Below are positions 13,845 to 26,395 of a stretch of 64,000 bases of DNA, piece by piece. Where the stretch lies: contig OX457027.1 of the NCBI GenBank assembly GCA_949752745.1, positions 59,388,342-59,452,341 of the forward strand, given 5' to 3'. Position 1 is the first letter of the stretch; each line of letters starts with the position of its first letter. The notes beneath the pieces are model-generated. The model was given only the letters and a program-made list of their open reading frames with translations, made no database searches and was not told the DNA's origin. The position numbers were made by a program, and so were the translations under genes. The stretch is from Protula sp. h YS-2021 (Eukaryota; Annelida; Polychaeta; Sabellida; Serpulidae).

Positions 13845-14597
13845 TTTTGATCCATCATCAATTAAATAATGAACTTCAGTATTAGGATAATAGGTTATGT
13901 ACTTATTGTACTTCCGACAAGATTATAGTACCACTGATTTTTTTTTTCAATTTTTAACGCTTGGTTTCGAGGCGCGAGAGCTTGTGCTAATGTTGCTGCA
14001 GTCCTTACGCCTTGCATCACTGTTTTAGCTTCGCGTTTTGATCATGAAATTATAAAACAAGACGAAAATAAAAAGCGAAGTGTGCAACTTCAGATGAAAT
14101 TGCACATATGGGCGAAATTTGGGAGTGTTAGGACAAGTATGGCTAGAGGAGTAAGGAAGGTCAAAGTGACGGACCATTAAAAAGGAAAAAACGTCCGAAA
14201 CATTGACCATGTACAACTTCAAGATATTTTTGCAAGTCTTCGACTCGACAAGTGTTAAATATGTCTGACTAACATCCGAGACATTTTTTCTCACAACGAG
14301 GATATTTATAGCTGGGCAAAGAAGAGTCTATGTCATCCTACCTTCCTCTCCTCTCCTACTACTCGGTCCAGTCGATTAGGACAAGAAATTTAAATGGATT
14401 CGAAACTCACACTGTCGGGCTGTATCAGCTGTCACGTGACGATCGACCGTTGGATAATATACTGTATATACGTTATATATTATTCAGACCAATCTGGATG
14501 TATACGGAATACGTTATTCTCTGAAATTAAGTTGTTTCGTGAAATATCTGAAATACCATTCGGCTGCGTGTGCAGAAATTTTGTAGGAACTGTTAGA

Positions 14598-14694
14598 ATG
14601 GCAACTTCCGGGGACAATGGTCCAGGTGATTCGCTAGACTGCATTGTGTTACGTGTTATTGTACTAGGACTATTGTGTTCTTTTCATATTATCT
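14598..14694 (+). CDS. Possible third alternative signal-peptide exon
   Basis: The ATG at 14598 has good context (A at -3, G at +4). It begins a 32-codon segment with a polar start and the hydrophobic run CIVLRVIVLGLLCSFHII. A GTGACT at 14695 could be a donor in phase 1, compatible with the acceptor at 34113. The -1 base is T, so the donor is weak. The layout (polar start, then hydrophobic core, then donor) is like exon 1b. A GTGCAG at 14570-14575 could be an upstream acceptor. This may be chance. Confidence 0.25.
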
Positions 14695-15611
14695 GTGACT
14701 TCATCAAGCAGCAGTTTTGCTTCCTGCCCGGTGGAGACAAAAAAAAACAAGAACTATGCAGATAGGGCCACTAGGGTGGCATTAATATTGTAGTAGAAGT
14801 GAAAAGCTCATCGACAGTCCATTAGCCGCTACAGAGAGTGAGTGCGATAATTCTGTCGTGAAAAGATTGGGCACCACCACGAGAGCACACACAGTTATTA
14901 CAGAAAGCATCGGACAGAGCGTAAACGTCAGCCCATATTCAGAAATCTGCCGTATGTCATTGATAATACATGAAAAGTGCTTATTCCATGTGAACAAATC
15001 CTCAAGATGCGGAGAAGTTAACACAGCAAGTACATATAATATCGCTATGTCTTGTTTAACTGTTTCTTCTTGTTGAGGCTGTCCCAGTATACTACCACGG
15101 GTTCTTGGATGCCATGGAATGCCATGGAGTTTATGCTTCTTTGAGAGTGAGGCTCCATGGAATTCTGTGAATTGCATCCACATCGATCGTCGGCAGAGAT
15201 GATCAGCACCATTTCAATTACAGTCGCTATTACTGAACAGCTGAGCGCAAGGTCGTGTAGTACTATCGGTTATTGATACCTGCAACAAGTTGCATGTGAA
15301 AACTGGCCAAAGGGGAATTAAATATGTATGTTATATATTTCTGTGGCAATTATTCACACATGTCTAAATTGTAATAATAGCTCAAGGGTAAGAGATTCTG
15401 TTTAATCCAGAAGCGCTTCAAAGGGTAAGTGCTGGGCGGTATTACGATTCAGTATTGTGGTAAATGTTGGAGAGTAATAGAAACCTGGGAGAGTGTGTTT
15501 GTCAGTCTGTGTTTCTCTCTTTGCTAATGTGCATTTTGTCACGGAGGAATGCCCATGTTTGTATGTCTGTCTATGTGTTTATTTTAAAAAGGACAAAAGA
15601 GTTACACTAGA

Positions 15612-15690
15612 AAAAGGGAACCGCTGAATAGATAAGGAACCACTGAACAGATAAGGAACCACTGAAAACATTGGGAACCACTGACATACT
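15612..15690. repeat. Short tandem repeat GGAACCACTGAA
   Basis: Four imperfect copies of a 19-20-bp unit built on GGAACCACTGAACAGATAA. Confidence 0.75.
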
Positions 15691-16279
15691 ATATGTTGCT
15701 TCCACGCCACTTAACCTAAGCAAGATAAATCAGTGAAACTTCGCCATATCGTGCTAGAGGGAAGGGACACACGTTTTCATGTTTTTTTTTTAATTCACAA
15801 GGTTAGCCCCGGGACAAAATTATGATGGGTGTGTTCAAATTTTCTTAAACCGTATTCCCTCTAATATCCATTTTATGTGGTATTTGAAGTGCTTTGGGCC
15901 TCGTAGTACGTTGTAAAAATAATATAAAATAAACGTTTTACTCTGGCCTATCCATTTTAATTGATTAGAAAAATTTGGACTGTCCAAAAACGTTTAGTTT
16001 CTATGATTTATGGCTTATTTTGATGAACGTTTGAATAATAAAAGCAACATCTCAGTTGAAAAAATTACTTGTCACAGAAATAAATAGATGAAAGGTCACT
16101 TTAATGTATCTTTATTTTAGACATATTTAAGGTGAACTCAAAGGGATGTGCTTATAAAAAATTGAAGTTCATTCAAATAAAGGTCAAATATGCCAGTTAC
16201 CGATTTTTTTTATGTGAAACCCAAATTGATGATACATTTCATTCATTTTTGTTTCGAATTATGACATATGATCGTTATC

Positions 16280-16302
16280 CTCCTCCTCCTCCTCCTCCTC
16301 CT

Positions 16303-16333
<31 letters not shown>

Positions 16334-16360
16334 AGCAGCGGCAGCACCATCATCATCAGT
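16280..16360. repeat. Compound trinucleotide microsatellite
   Basis: CCT, CAT, CAG and CAC/CAT runs follow each other directly, ending where the TIR element at 16361 begins. Confidence 0.9.
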
Positions 16361-16627
16361 TATTCCCCACAGGGGAATATATGCGATCGACCGTGTGTCG
16401 GTCTGTCGGTCGGTCTGTCATCAACAGCTTGTTAACATGATAAGTTGAAAATTGCTGCAAGGATTTTAATGAAACTTGGTATGTGGCTTCTATGGGAACA
16501 AACACAGATCGATATTGAAAATGGACCAGGTTCGTTCAAGGAAAATGATCCAGCTGGACTTAGAAAATTTCAGCCCTTGATTGACTATCGATGGCCGTGT
16601 TTAACTGATTGGGGGCTGTGGGGAATA
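16361..16627. mobile_element. Small TIR element (TATTCCCCACAG ends)
   Basis: The 12-bp ends TATTCCCCACAG and CTGTGGGGAATA are exact inverses, 267 bp apart. There is no coding capacity. A TAG-type microsatellite follows at 16680-16760. Confidence 0.65.
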
Positions 16628-17120
16628 TGTGAGCTATGCACACTGCTCTAGTTGTTATTACTATTAATAATTGTAATGCAAGTAGTAGGAGAGAAGTAGT
16701 AGTAATAGCTGCGGCAGTAGCAGTAGTAATAGAACAGTAGTAGTAGCAGTAGCAATAGGGTGACAGTCTGTAGAGTGCATCTGCTGTCACAGAACTCTAA
16801 AAAATACCAGTTAAAAGGGTTCCAAATGGCAACTTAGGTCTGCTTTTAGGTTTATGCAAACAAGAAATTATTCGTTATTAAATTATAAAGCAGTGGAGAA
16901 GAGTATGCACGCAGAATTCTCTCGAGGTTACGATGTCGTGACTCGGTTTTCTGGTTGATGTCAGTTTGAATTCAGTCAGTTCTTTTTTTTTCCGTATGCG
17001 TTGATAAGTATTTCTAGAAAATAAATTACCGGGTTTTATTGCCTTTAATAACATAAAAGTGCACGTGTATGTCATCAGATGGAAATAAGGCACTGGTATT
17101 TCTTGTTTTTTTTCTTCCAG

Positions 17121-17204
17121 ACCTGCAGTGATATGTAATTTTTTTTTGGCGGGCGCCTGATGACTCAACAGCCTTTTCAAACGCAGCAAGTGATAGACAG
17201 AAAG
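17121..17204 (+). promoter_or_regulatory. 5' untranslated part of exon 1a with a minimal uORF
   Basis: A T-rich tract ending in TTCCAG at 17120 is a near-consensus 3' splice site, so transcription probably starts further upstream and a 5' UTR exon is spliced in here. The leader contains ATG followed directly by TAA at 17133-17138, a start-stop uORF, and then a weak in-frame ATG at 17160 before the preferred start at 17205. CTGCAG at 17123-17128 offers a second possible acceptor, which would still keep the uORF. Confidence 0.5.
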
Positions 17205-17307
17205 ATGGATAGGACAGTTAGAACATTGTTGGTGTTATGCTCTATGATTGGCTCTATGCTAGCTGATGATATACCGGAAGAAGAAAGAATAAAAGCTGCC
17301 ATAGAAG
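17205..17307 (+). CDS. Nrg: Neuroglian coding exon 1a: start codon and signal peptide
   Basis: The ATG at 17205 has a good context (A at -3, G at +4). It opens 34 codons: a short basic start, a hydrophobic core (LLVLCSMIGSMLA) and a likely signal-peptidase site before DDIPEEER. An in-frame ATG at 17160 would add 15 polar residues before the signal and has a poor context, so 17205 is preferred. The exon ends at a good donor (GAAG then GTGAGA) in phase 1, which fits the phase-1 acceptor at 34113 and makes the junction codon GAT. The exon is preceded by a strong polypyrimidine acceptor ending at 17120, so it is not the first transcribed exon. A second signal exon at 26308 could replace it. Confidence 0.8.
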
Positions 17308-17720
17308 GTGAGAAGATAGTCTCAATTTTTTTAAAAATTTTTTACTCTACCTGAAATTAGGTGTGCCTTGCTTTTCGTTGCATTCACAAAAAAAAACTTA
17401 AATACATTTGAGAAAGCGAAGAATGGTATTATTCTAAAACTTATTTTTATTTTAAAATATGCGTTGTTTTTGTTTATTGCTTCATATATTTATAATCTTA
17501 CTGCCTTGTCAAATTGTATTGTTGATGTACAACGGTTGAAAAGTTGTGTTGCATCCGTGTGGTTTTACGTCATCCAGAATGGTTTCACTTTCAGTTTATT
17601 AAATGCAATTTATGGACACTGCGTTCACAGCGAGGCATCGGAAAGAGGCATTTGACAATCCCATCTTGTTATTTTTTTCTTTTTTTTTCACTTTTTTTAC
17701 ACCACGCCACATCTTTCATT

Positions 17721-17823
17721 AATAATGTACTCAAAAACAATAGCTGGGTGACATTTTATATGAGCGCTTTTCACACACATAAAGTGCACATGTCACCCAG
17801 CTGTTGTTTTTGAGTGCATTATT
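17721..17823. repeat. Near-perfect hairpin (33-bp arms)
   Basis: Arms 17721-17753 and 17791-17823 match at 31 of 33 positions by my count; both carry CAGCTGGGTGACA-type sequence and CTCAAAAACAA. The loop is 37 bp. A short foldback MITE is the likeliest explanation. Confidence 0.8.
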
Positions 17824-20800
17824 ACTACCACAGCGGAAAGCCATGCCTGTATGGGTACATTTTATAGAGAAAACTTCGCGTTTTCTGCAGTGCCATGAAT
17901 CGAGGCGTCCAAAACACACAGATAACACGTACACTGGACACCATGGATCTGAACTTTCCAGAAATAATCTCCATAAAAACAGACCCGTGCCATAGAAGCC
18001 TCCTTCCCCCAAAGAAAATCGGAAATAAAATGAATCACCAAAGCTTACTGCCCCTCCGTTATCAGCATATTTATAAAAAAAAACCGTTTCAGTGTGGGTT
18101 TAACTGTTTGACTTCTTTGTAAACAATTTTAATATGAAAACATGGGATTTCCCATTAGTTTGGCCACGGAAAATAACCTTGTTTTTCATAATTCCCCAGG
18201 GCCAAAAACATCGAAATTTACCGGAAGTAAACCAGTCGGAAAGTAAAATAAATTCCACCGGGAAGGCAGCAAAAGTTTCAGACATGGCTTTTCTCAGAGC
18301 AAATGTACAGTTACCATAACAGGGAACAGTCGGGCACAGGCGAGAAGCGTGCAACCAGTTTGGTGAAAAAAAAAACGAAATAAAGCAAAAAAATATTAAA
18401 AATTAAAAAAAAATGTGAATATAGTGAATGTGTTTTTTTCTGAAGTAATGTGCGCGAGTAAAGTATTCGTTTATCCTGTCCTCCATTTAGCCGCTTGTAA
18501 TGCCATCCTTTTATAAAATCAAGGATTTTCGTATGAAAGTCTTTCTGGTGTGGTTCGTGCTTCGCCTCTGAGCTCTTGACTTTCGTACTGCAGCCGTGTT
18601 GGATATCCCACGACAGGTATCTCTCATCGGCTACAAGATCCAAGATACACCTGGTCCAATAAATTAATTTTCGTTTTTCGGGCCGCTACCTTTAGCCTGG
18701 ATTTGTATAACTCAAGACCACCACAGTACACCGTTCAACAATGCCATTTAATTATCATGCTTAATAGATATACATATTTTTCATAATTTCTCTCCAATTC
18801 AAATGCATATAAGCGGAACCAGATGGCGGTCTGTTTAATTTTCATGTACGATTTCTGTCCTCGATTTTTCACCAGATGCCAACGAAACGACTACAGTAGC
18901 AAATGCGCCTTTTTCCCGTTGCGTATTTTCGGAACAGATAAAGAAATGATCAATTCAATAAATGAGTTAGCTACAATGAACACCTTCAAATTATTCTGTA
19001 TACTGTTTAAGTAAACCTTTTCAAAGTCTTTTTTTTTGGCGCAATAATGGCAAGAATTTAATGCAGCGCTACTCCTTTATTACACAGCTGTTAAATTCAC
19101 GTCCCTGTTCATCACATCACACCAACACTTTCCAATCAACAAAACTGAAACGCCTGAGAAAATTGCCATTGCACTTTGAATCTCGGCCACTGGTGTTGCT
19201 ATTTTCGTTAAATTACATTAATTTAATGTTGAGCTTTGGCCATATTGGTCAATTTTCAAACATCCGCTGGGCATTGCTGCGTAACAAACAATACACCCCA
19301 GACAATTATACCCTTTTAAGGTTAATTCCTTGGGTAATTTTATCTGATGCTACGAAAACACTAGTAAACAGATGGGCAAGTTTTTTGTTACATTTCACTT
19401 ATCCCGCTTTGAAATAAATTAATGCAGCATCATTATATCTACTGTCCAAAGCAGCATTTTGTTTGACCCTCGGGCGCACACACATTATAAAATTCAATCA
19501 TGAGAAGTGCACCATTGAATTATTTCTGGCCGACAGATTATAGTTTGACCAACGTCTGTTCATGCGTCCGAACGCCACCATAAGACCAACCCGCAAAAAT
19601 AACAACTTTTCTATTGATTCCAAAGCTTTTTACTTTTATATATCATTGTCATAGACCATAATTTCATAGATGTTGCACCAGACGGAATAAAAGAACGCTG
19701 AAGCAGCATTGCGCAATGTCTGAATCCCCGATTAAACCTCACCCATCTGCATTCGCATGGCAATTGTATCACTTCTTTTTGCATTTTTATTCCAGTTGCC
19801 GTGAAATACTAAAATTCCTGTAAATTACTTTTTGGTTGGCTAATTCCAAAAGAGTGGCAAATAAAAACAGGCAATTTGTTACTGTTTGAGCATTCAGTTG
19901 GTCATCTATCACTTAACAATTGACAAGATAATTGTTAGCCACTTTAAATAAAACACCAAAGCTTTTTACCCATTGAGAGAATAACAACAGGGGAAACAAT
20001 GACGGGGCATTTTATGAGTGTGTCCGACTCGTTTTTTGAATGCCCCCCTCCCCCTACCCTGCCACTCTCGAGCAGCTTCCACAGGAGGAAGTTCCCGTCC
20101 CCAGCTGATGTACAGTCTTCAAGATGCCGATTTCTTGATCGAATCCTTATTATCCCTGCTATTCACGAGCTTTCGTTCTTTCGAAAAAAGAAATATCGGG
20201 AAAATCAAAAGGATTTAGCATTTTTAATCTGGATATAAACTCAACACACATTTTAGTCATTTGCAGTACGGCGTTTGACCATTCAGGGTCACACAATCTA
20301 ACGTACCGTGATTTCCTAAAGGTGGTTAGGCGGATAGAGTGGTCAAGTTTCAAGATTTTTCACTGCGTTTTCTGATGCAACTGCATAAAACTGTTTCAGG
20401 AAGTCAGAACCTTGTTGTGTATATTGTAAACCTCTGGAGAGATTTGGTAGAAAATGCAGTTTATTTACAGCACCTGTTTTCGTACAAATGTTTCGTCTGT
20501 TGGCTCCGTAATTATGCAAACCAAATCAAGATGGTTCTCTTTTTCTCTCTTTTCATTCCATCAATTGTTACTTTTCTTACAGTTGGCTGAGCCGAATCTT
20601 TAATTGCACAGATTTTGCATTCACATTAAATTGCTCTTCCTGACACTGTTACAGAGCCAGTGCTTAAAGACAGTGGAAGGCGCCCCCACTTCCTGCCTTA
20701 TATAGCTTCGCCCTCCCAGAGTGGGAGATAAAACAGGCTGGGTAATCCTCTCCCCACCCCACATCTGTTATATAATGCAGAATAAACCACTTATAGTCTG

Positions 20801-22985
20801 TTTAGAATCTTACTTAATGAAAAATTAATTTAATAGACTTTTTAGCATCTTCGGTTTGTATTGCTGTATTGCCAAAGAGAATAATTTCGAATAATTTCTC
20901 TGTAGGCATGAAGCACTTCAATATTTTGAGACTTTAAGCTTTCAAAATATACCCTAACCGATAAAGACAGACCAGAGACCATACTGCAATTACAGGCAGG
21001 ATAGACTGCTACACCGGTCACATTGTTTGATCGCTTCAAGAAACTGTTCCTTGTTTTATTTACCTTTAATTTATCTTTGGCTCTTTTGTTTCTTCCCTTT
21101 TTACTTTTATATTTCAAACAAGCGTTCCCATAAAACAAAAGATGGTTGATCAATCCAACATTATGGCATACGAGTGTGGTTAGGGCAACACTACACCGCA
21201 CCCCTACTCCCTCCTCCCTTTAGCTTGATGGCAAACCACTTCCAGTCTGTTGCGATCAGGATTAAGACAAAAAAAAAAACATATTGGAAGTGCAAACCAA
21301 TAAGCGAAAGCAATCGCTTGTTTTCAAAGGCATTTTTGTTAAGATGAATAGTGACAGAAGGGTCACAATAAATACCCACCCTTCGTAACGTAGTGCTGAA
21401 AAGAAAAAAAGCTTCATTGCAACAAAAACTATTATCGCAGTATTTATTAGTTATTATTTAGGCGCTATATTTCGTTTGAATGATGTAAAAAAAATTGTTG
21501 GTAATATCTTCATATTCATAACGATGTGTCTGACAAGTTATGTGAACTGGTGTCACGTGACGAATATAACCACCTGTTAGTAGAAATATAGAAGTTTGCC
21601 ATAGAAACTCCAAGTTGTAGGCTTTACTTTCACATAAAAACAAATGCCAGTGTAAACGATGCAATAAACACACAGCCAGGTATCATTCGTCTAGTAGCGT
21701 GGCATTTTTCACGTTTTTGTTAAATCAAAACAACGAAATGACACGTCTACCAACTGCTAAAAGTTCAAGACCTTCGCCCGCAATCAGACTGTGTTCTGAC
21801 ATTTAATTCCTCGTCTGAGCATCAAATTTGTTGCACTGATTTCTTGGAATGAGGACGTTCTTAAAAAAAGTGCATTACATGCTTCTTTTTTACATTCATG
21901 TTATTCTTCCTTAAACAGAGGCTATTTTATCTTTTATAAACATTTAACAAAGTTATTATTGTAAGTGATTTATCATTTTTTTCTTACGGCTATCCTTGTG
22001 CATACCAAATCTTTGAAACAGAATGCACTTCAGCAATGAAAGCCATGCCTTCTAAAAGTGAAATGCATTTTACGACCTTTTCACGGAAGAGAATGGTCCT
22101 CATGGCAGTCACGTAATGTCCAGTCAGCTGAAAAACAGAGATAACATTTCGCTGACGCTATCTATTGAAATATCCTTGACAAAATTTATAAAGACACAAG
22201 TTAACGTTTTTTCAGAGCAAAGCTCAAAAGAATCCAAGATCAGTGCGCAACTCGCCAGATTGGGCAGTTTATATTTTTTGATAGTGACCTTTTGCATTTG
22301 AGTCGAGTTAGCATTCAGTGTATAGCCTTTGGTGTACCCCGGGCCATGTTTATCAGCATCGGCTGGGGATAACTTACAGTACTGTATTATGACATGCTTA
22401 GGTAATATTCTGTGAATCTCATGGAAATCTTAAAAAGAGACGCTAAAGTTGGGCGAGATTTGCAGAACTGACGATTCTGACACCTCGAATTTTTCAGACC
22501 TTGATTTTCAAAACGTGGTCCGAAAAAAGTTCATTCGTATTTTTAAAGCCACTTTGAGAGTTCTGGTCGATTGCTTTTAAATTCGACGTGAGCTTTTCGA
22601 AGACTGTGTTTCGGAGACCCGGGTGGGTGGGGGGGGGGGGGGATGTGCACTCACACACGTTGCTTCATATGCGTGCCCATGACATCTTAAAACAACCACT
22701 AAAACACGGAGCGTCAAGCTTAACAAATGCGCCACTTTTAACCAAACGCGGACACTGGTGTAAATTTCATCGCATAAACGCGTTGTGTCGAATCTAATTA
22801 AAAATATTGTCATTATGTTAAAATTATACATGTATGAGTTATCTCGGAGCCAGAATGCACGTTACTACAAATATATTCACGCAAAATATTTTTAATGAGA
22901 AAAATTGAGAAGTGTCTGTGTGCAGAATTTTTTATTCAGTTTTAGTGCGTTTTCGAAAGAATTGCCCTTTGACGGAACTGACACT

Positions 22986-24175
22986 CCGCGCGGAGCCAAT
23001 GCTTTATTTCTAATGCGAAATAATGACTGGTTACTATGTCCTTGGACATTGTTGTTATTTACCATTAAACGAAATCCTGCAATTGTTGTTTAAAATGAAT
23101 TCGATGGAAGTATTCAAAGAAGTTCGAATCAACAAGCTTTTTAATACATTTGCGAGTCAGTTTGTGTAGCTTAAACAGCGGCCATGGTTTGTGGGGACGT
23201 TTACATTCGTTTTGAATATCAGAAAATTTAATACAAACGGCGAGTCTCGACTGGGAAGTGAAATACATGCAAAATTAATTAACCGTAGCATTGATACTAT
23301 CTTGGGACTGCGAATGTCTCTGATACGCGTTTTTGATTACAATCGCCCGCCTTGCTAATTCGCATGTGAGTAAACAACGGAATTTTGCGTCACGCGTTCA
23401 GCATTGAACTTGAACACTGTTCCATGAATCTTTGATCAAAATGGGGAATTATCATTTCAGTTCTGAATGTTTGGCAGTCGCAACGACGTCGAATGCTGGC
23501 CGAGTACTGGCTGAAGTTTCTGGCGGCCGTCTGCGCATCAGCTCGTCTCAGAGATGTGTCATTTTGCGGATTTACCAGCAATGTTTTTTTTCTAAACCAG
23601 TCTCTATTTTGTCAAAATAAACTGCTTAGTGAAAAATAGTTCTTTAGGATGTTTTGTGCTTTTTTGGAGCAAAAGCCCGATTTTGCAGACAGATTAAATT
23701 TCTCGATTTTTTTGCGCACAGGCCATAGGTTTGAATGAAAGAAAAAATGTTCTTTAGAAAAGCCAAAACCCGAAGGATTCTGAACCATAGGTGTCTACAA
23801 TAACGTTATTTTTTAAATTTCTCCACTCGTTTTAACCAAGTTTACGCACAGCCCCGCTGGCGGGAGTATCAATGCTACGGTTAATGAATTTGCATGTATT
23901 TCGCTTCCCAGTCGAGACTCGCCGTTTGTATTAAATTTTCTGATATTCAAAACGAACGTAAACGTCCCCACAAACCATGCCCGCTGTTTAAGCTGCACAA
24001 ACTGACTCGCAAATGAATTAAAAAGCTTGTTGATTCGAACTTCCTTGAATACTTCCATCGAATTCATTTTAAACAACAATTGCAGGATTTCGTTTAATAG
24101 TAAATAACAACAATGTCCAAGGACATAGTAACCAGTCATTGCTTCGCATTAGAAAAAAGCATTGGCTCCGCGCGG
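22986..24175. repeat. Large inverted duplication, about 310-bp arms
   Basis: The left arm (22986-23297) reappears in reverse at 23866-24175 with only scattered changes and small indels. Both outer ends carry CCGCGCGGAGCCAATGC. The 568-bp centre has no recognisable gene. It fits a foldback element or a local inverted duplication. Confidence 0.88.
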
Positions 24176-24202
24176 ATTAGCACTTCACGTTAAGGGGTTG
24201 TT

Positions 24203-25128
24203 TTAAAAAGTCATGGACAACGGTAACCAGTTGGTATGTGAGTGGGCCCCTTAAGAGCAGACACCGGGGAAGAATATGACGTAGTGTTGCTTGCCATGTG
24301 CGGTAACCAGTTGGTATGCTTGCAGGTGCTCTGAAACCCATGACAAAAGATCACCAGTGTTTAACGTTATCAATATACCGGTGTAACAGTATATCGAGTG
24401 ACATATTCTTTCAATTAACACTTCCCATAGCAACCAACCCCTGTATCTGCAGCATCCTTGTCTGTTGTTCATCAATGAAAGCAGCAATATATGTTGCAGC
24501 AAGAGATGACGTTAAAAGATGTTGCATCGTGTATAATGAATTGTAATCAATTCGCATATCGTTGAGGTGCGTTTGCTTCCCATTTGGGTAAAAATAACCG
24601 CACAACAGCTAGGATGACAGAACACATGACAATAAGTGGCAGATGCCGAGACACGGCGATGCCTGTGTTCAGTAATGAATGCCTGGTTGAAATAACTTTT
24701 ACGATTATGACTGTTTCACCAGTTCTGACTCTTTGCTGCACCGTTTTATAGCACATTTAATTGTACATAAAAATATAAATGACTTTCAGGCGCAATTGGT
24801 CTGAACGCGCAGGGCAAGAACGTTCGATTACTGAAACCAATTTTCCAAGCTGTGAAGAGTCCTTTATTCGGCTGCTGTATGTGCCTCCCCACCCCACGCT
24901 GGATCTACAGGGCCAAGATGCTAGGGGTGCACCCGGGGGCCACTTATGGGGCCACGTATGAAATGTGTTACCACACGTGTTTAAAAAACGTGGGGAAGAG
25001 TGGAGGTAATTTTGAGGCCAGACGAGTTTGGTTAAAAAGGCGGTATTATTTCAAAATTAACACTCCGCGTTTAAGAATTGTTTTAAAAAGTCCTGGACAC
25101 ACATAGTAACCAGTTGGTATGTGAGTGT
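24203..25128. repeat. Copies of a short repeat beside the inverted duplication
   Basis: GTTTTAAAAAGTC(A/C)TGGACA followed by GTAACCAGTTGGTATGTGAGTG occurs at 24203-24245 and 25081-25128, with a partial copy at 24301-24318. Confidence 0.7.
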
Positions 25129-26307
25129 CCCCCCCCCCCCCCCTCCCCATAAGATTTTCGCGGTTTAAAGACTTGGGCAAGGATTCCTGATTTTAAAGCA
25201 TCTGCTGCTGCCCTTTCGAAAGACCTAGAAAGATTGTTGTGATGACACTATGTGGGAAAGTGGAGGGGTCAGATGTAGCTGTATTTGATCACTTTTGGTA
25301 TTTCTTCATTTTACTGTTTCTGACATCAAAATGTGATCGCAATGACGTGTGAGGACAGCGATTGTCTGCTGCATCGCTTCGTGATCCCGAAATACCTGAT
25401 GCCATCGCATAGGCCAAACTATTGTTATGAAACAACAACAACAAAAAAGAACACGTTTTCAGGAATAGAATATGTACAAAATCACGAATGACCACGTCCT
25501 ACCTTCCAAAAACCTGTAATCATCGGCTAGGTAAATAAGTAACCTTTAATGAAATACACTCATTCCTCCTTAAGAAACAACAAGACATTGCCAGGGAGTT
25601 CTCCCTTTTGAATGTCCTGGCTGTACCGCTGCAGCACACGTATACAGAAGAGTGCCCTAATGCACTTATGCAGTGCCCTTCAGTCAGGTCTGGGATGGCA
25701 AGCGTTTGCTCAATGGAAGGCCATTGCAAGTGGGCAGCTCAGAATTAGTTACTATGGTTCTTTTGTGTTTTTAGATTATCAAATAAAAGGGAGGTTTTAA
25801 ATTTTACAAGAAGAATTAAAGAAAGCTAGCAACAGCAATAATGCAGACACGATTATAGATATATATATACGTAATTGTATTTGGATAAGTATGCTTTTTC
25901 TTTCCAAACGAAGAAAATTCAGGATGGCAAGAAAATCTGCGAAAAAGACAGCACTGAATTTTTCACGTCTAAATTACAAGTGCATGGATAATTAGAAAAA
26001 TATGTTTTAAATTTGGAGAAAAGTAGTTCGGTCAGTACCAGGAGAAGAAGGTCGGTGGATGCTAACGAGAGGTCACACAAAATGCGAGTACGGGCTGGAG
26101 CAATGACGCGACATAACGATACAACATTTGCAGCATTTTGATATCTGAATATGGATAGAAAATGCATGTGTGATCAGTGTATAAGTCCCCTTTTAAGAAA
26201 CAGGGAAATGAATGCGGATATCTACGCCTTAGGATCGTAATTAAGGGATAACAGTTTATGTAAACTTACTGACACTCCAGTGGTATTTTAAATAGCTTTG
26301 AATAACA

Positions 26308-26395
26308 ATGGCTGCCGTTTCTCGCGATAAGGATTGGTCTTACAACGGAAGCGTTTTATACATGGTGCTCACTGCCATGTTATTTCAGAGTGTAG
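26308..26395 (+). CDS. Nrg: Alternative neuroglian first coding exon 1b (signal peptide)
   Basis: An ATG with strong context (ACAATGG) opens 29 codons: a polar start of about 15 residues, then the hydrophobic stretch VLYMVLTAMLF. The exon ends at an excellent donor (GTGTAG then GTAAGT) in phase 1. This is the same phase as exon 1a, so it can splice directly to 34113 and gives Ser-Val-Asp-Ser-Asn at the junction. It lies inside the intron between exon 1a and exon 2. A CTCCAG at 26275-26280 may be an acceptor, or an internal promoter may be used. Similarity to a known protein is not needed for a signal peptide, so the support is Kozak context, hydrophobicity, donor and phase. Confidence 0.6.

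Larger units (their letters stand above)
1..14597. other. Upstream region without recognisable coding sequence
   Basis: I find no ORF here with recognisable protein similarity; the longest open frames are about 60-118 codons and look like chance or tandem repeats. It holds G and T homopolymers (19 G at 4554-4572), a 45-bp minisatellite, a tRNA-derived SINE-like block, dispersed repeats with GGTCAAGGTCA, and a TIR element at 13191-13844. Two strong 5' splice-site sequences (GTAAGA at 540 and 2261) may mark untranslated first exons of the neuroglian gene. Confidence 0.6.
14695..17120. other. Upstream/intronic stretch before exon 1a
   Basis: It holds a small 19-20-bp array (15612-15690), a compound trinucleotide microsatellite (16280-16360), a TIR element (16361-16627) and a TAG/CAG-type microsatellite (16680-16760). 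The polypyrimidine tract of the 17120 acceptor ends it. An open minus frame at 14782-15183 resembles nothing I recognise. Confidence 0.5.

Noticed and set aside
14782..15183. Minus-strand open frame of 133 codons
   Set aside because: No recognisable domain, no splice or codon evidence; length is within chance for a locally GC-richer stretch.
23813..24139. Minus-strand open frame of 108 codons
   Set aside because: It lies in the right arm of the inverted duplication and has no recognised similarity.
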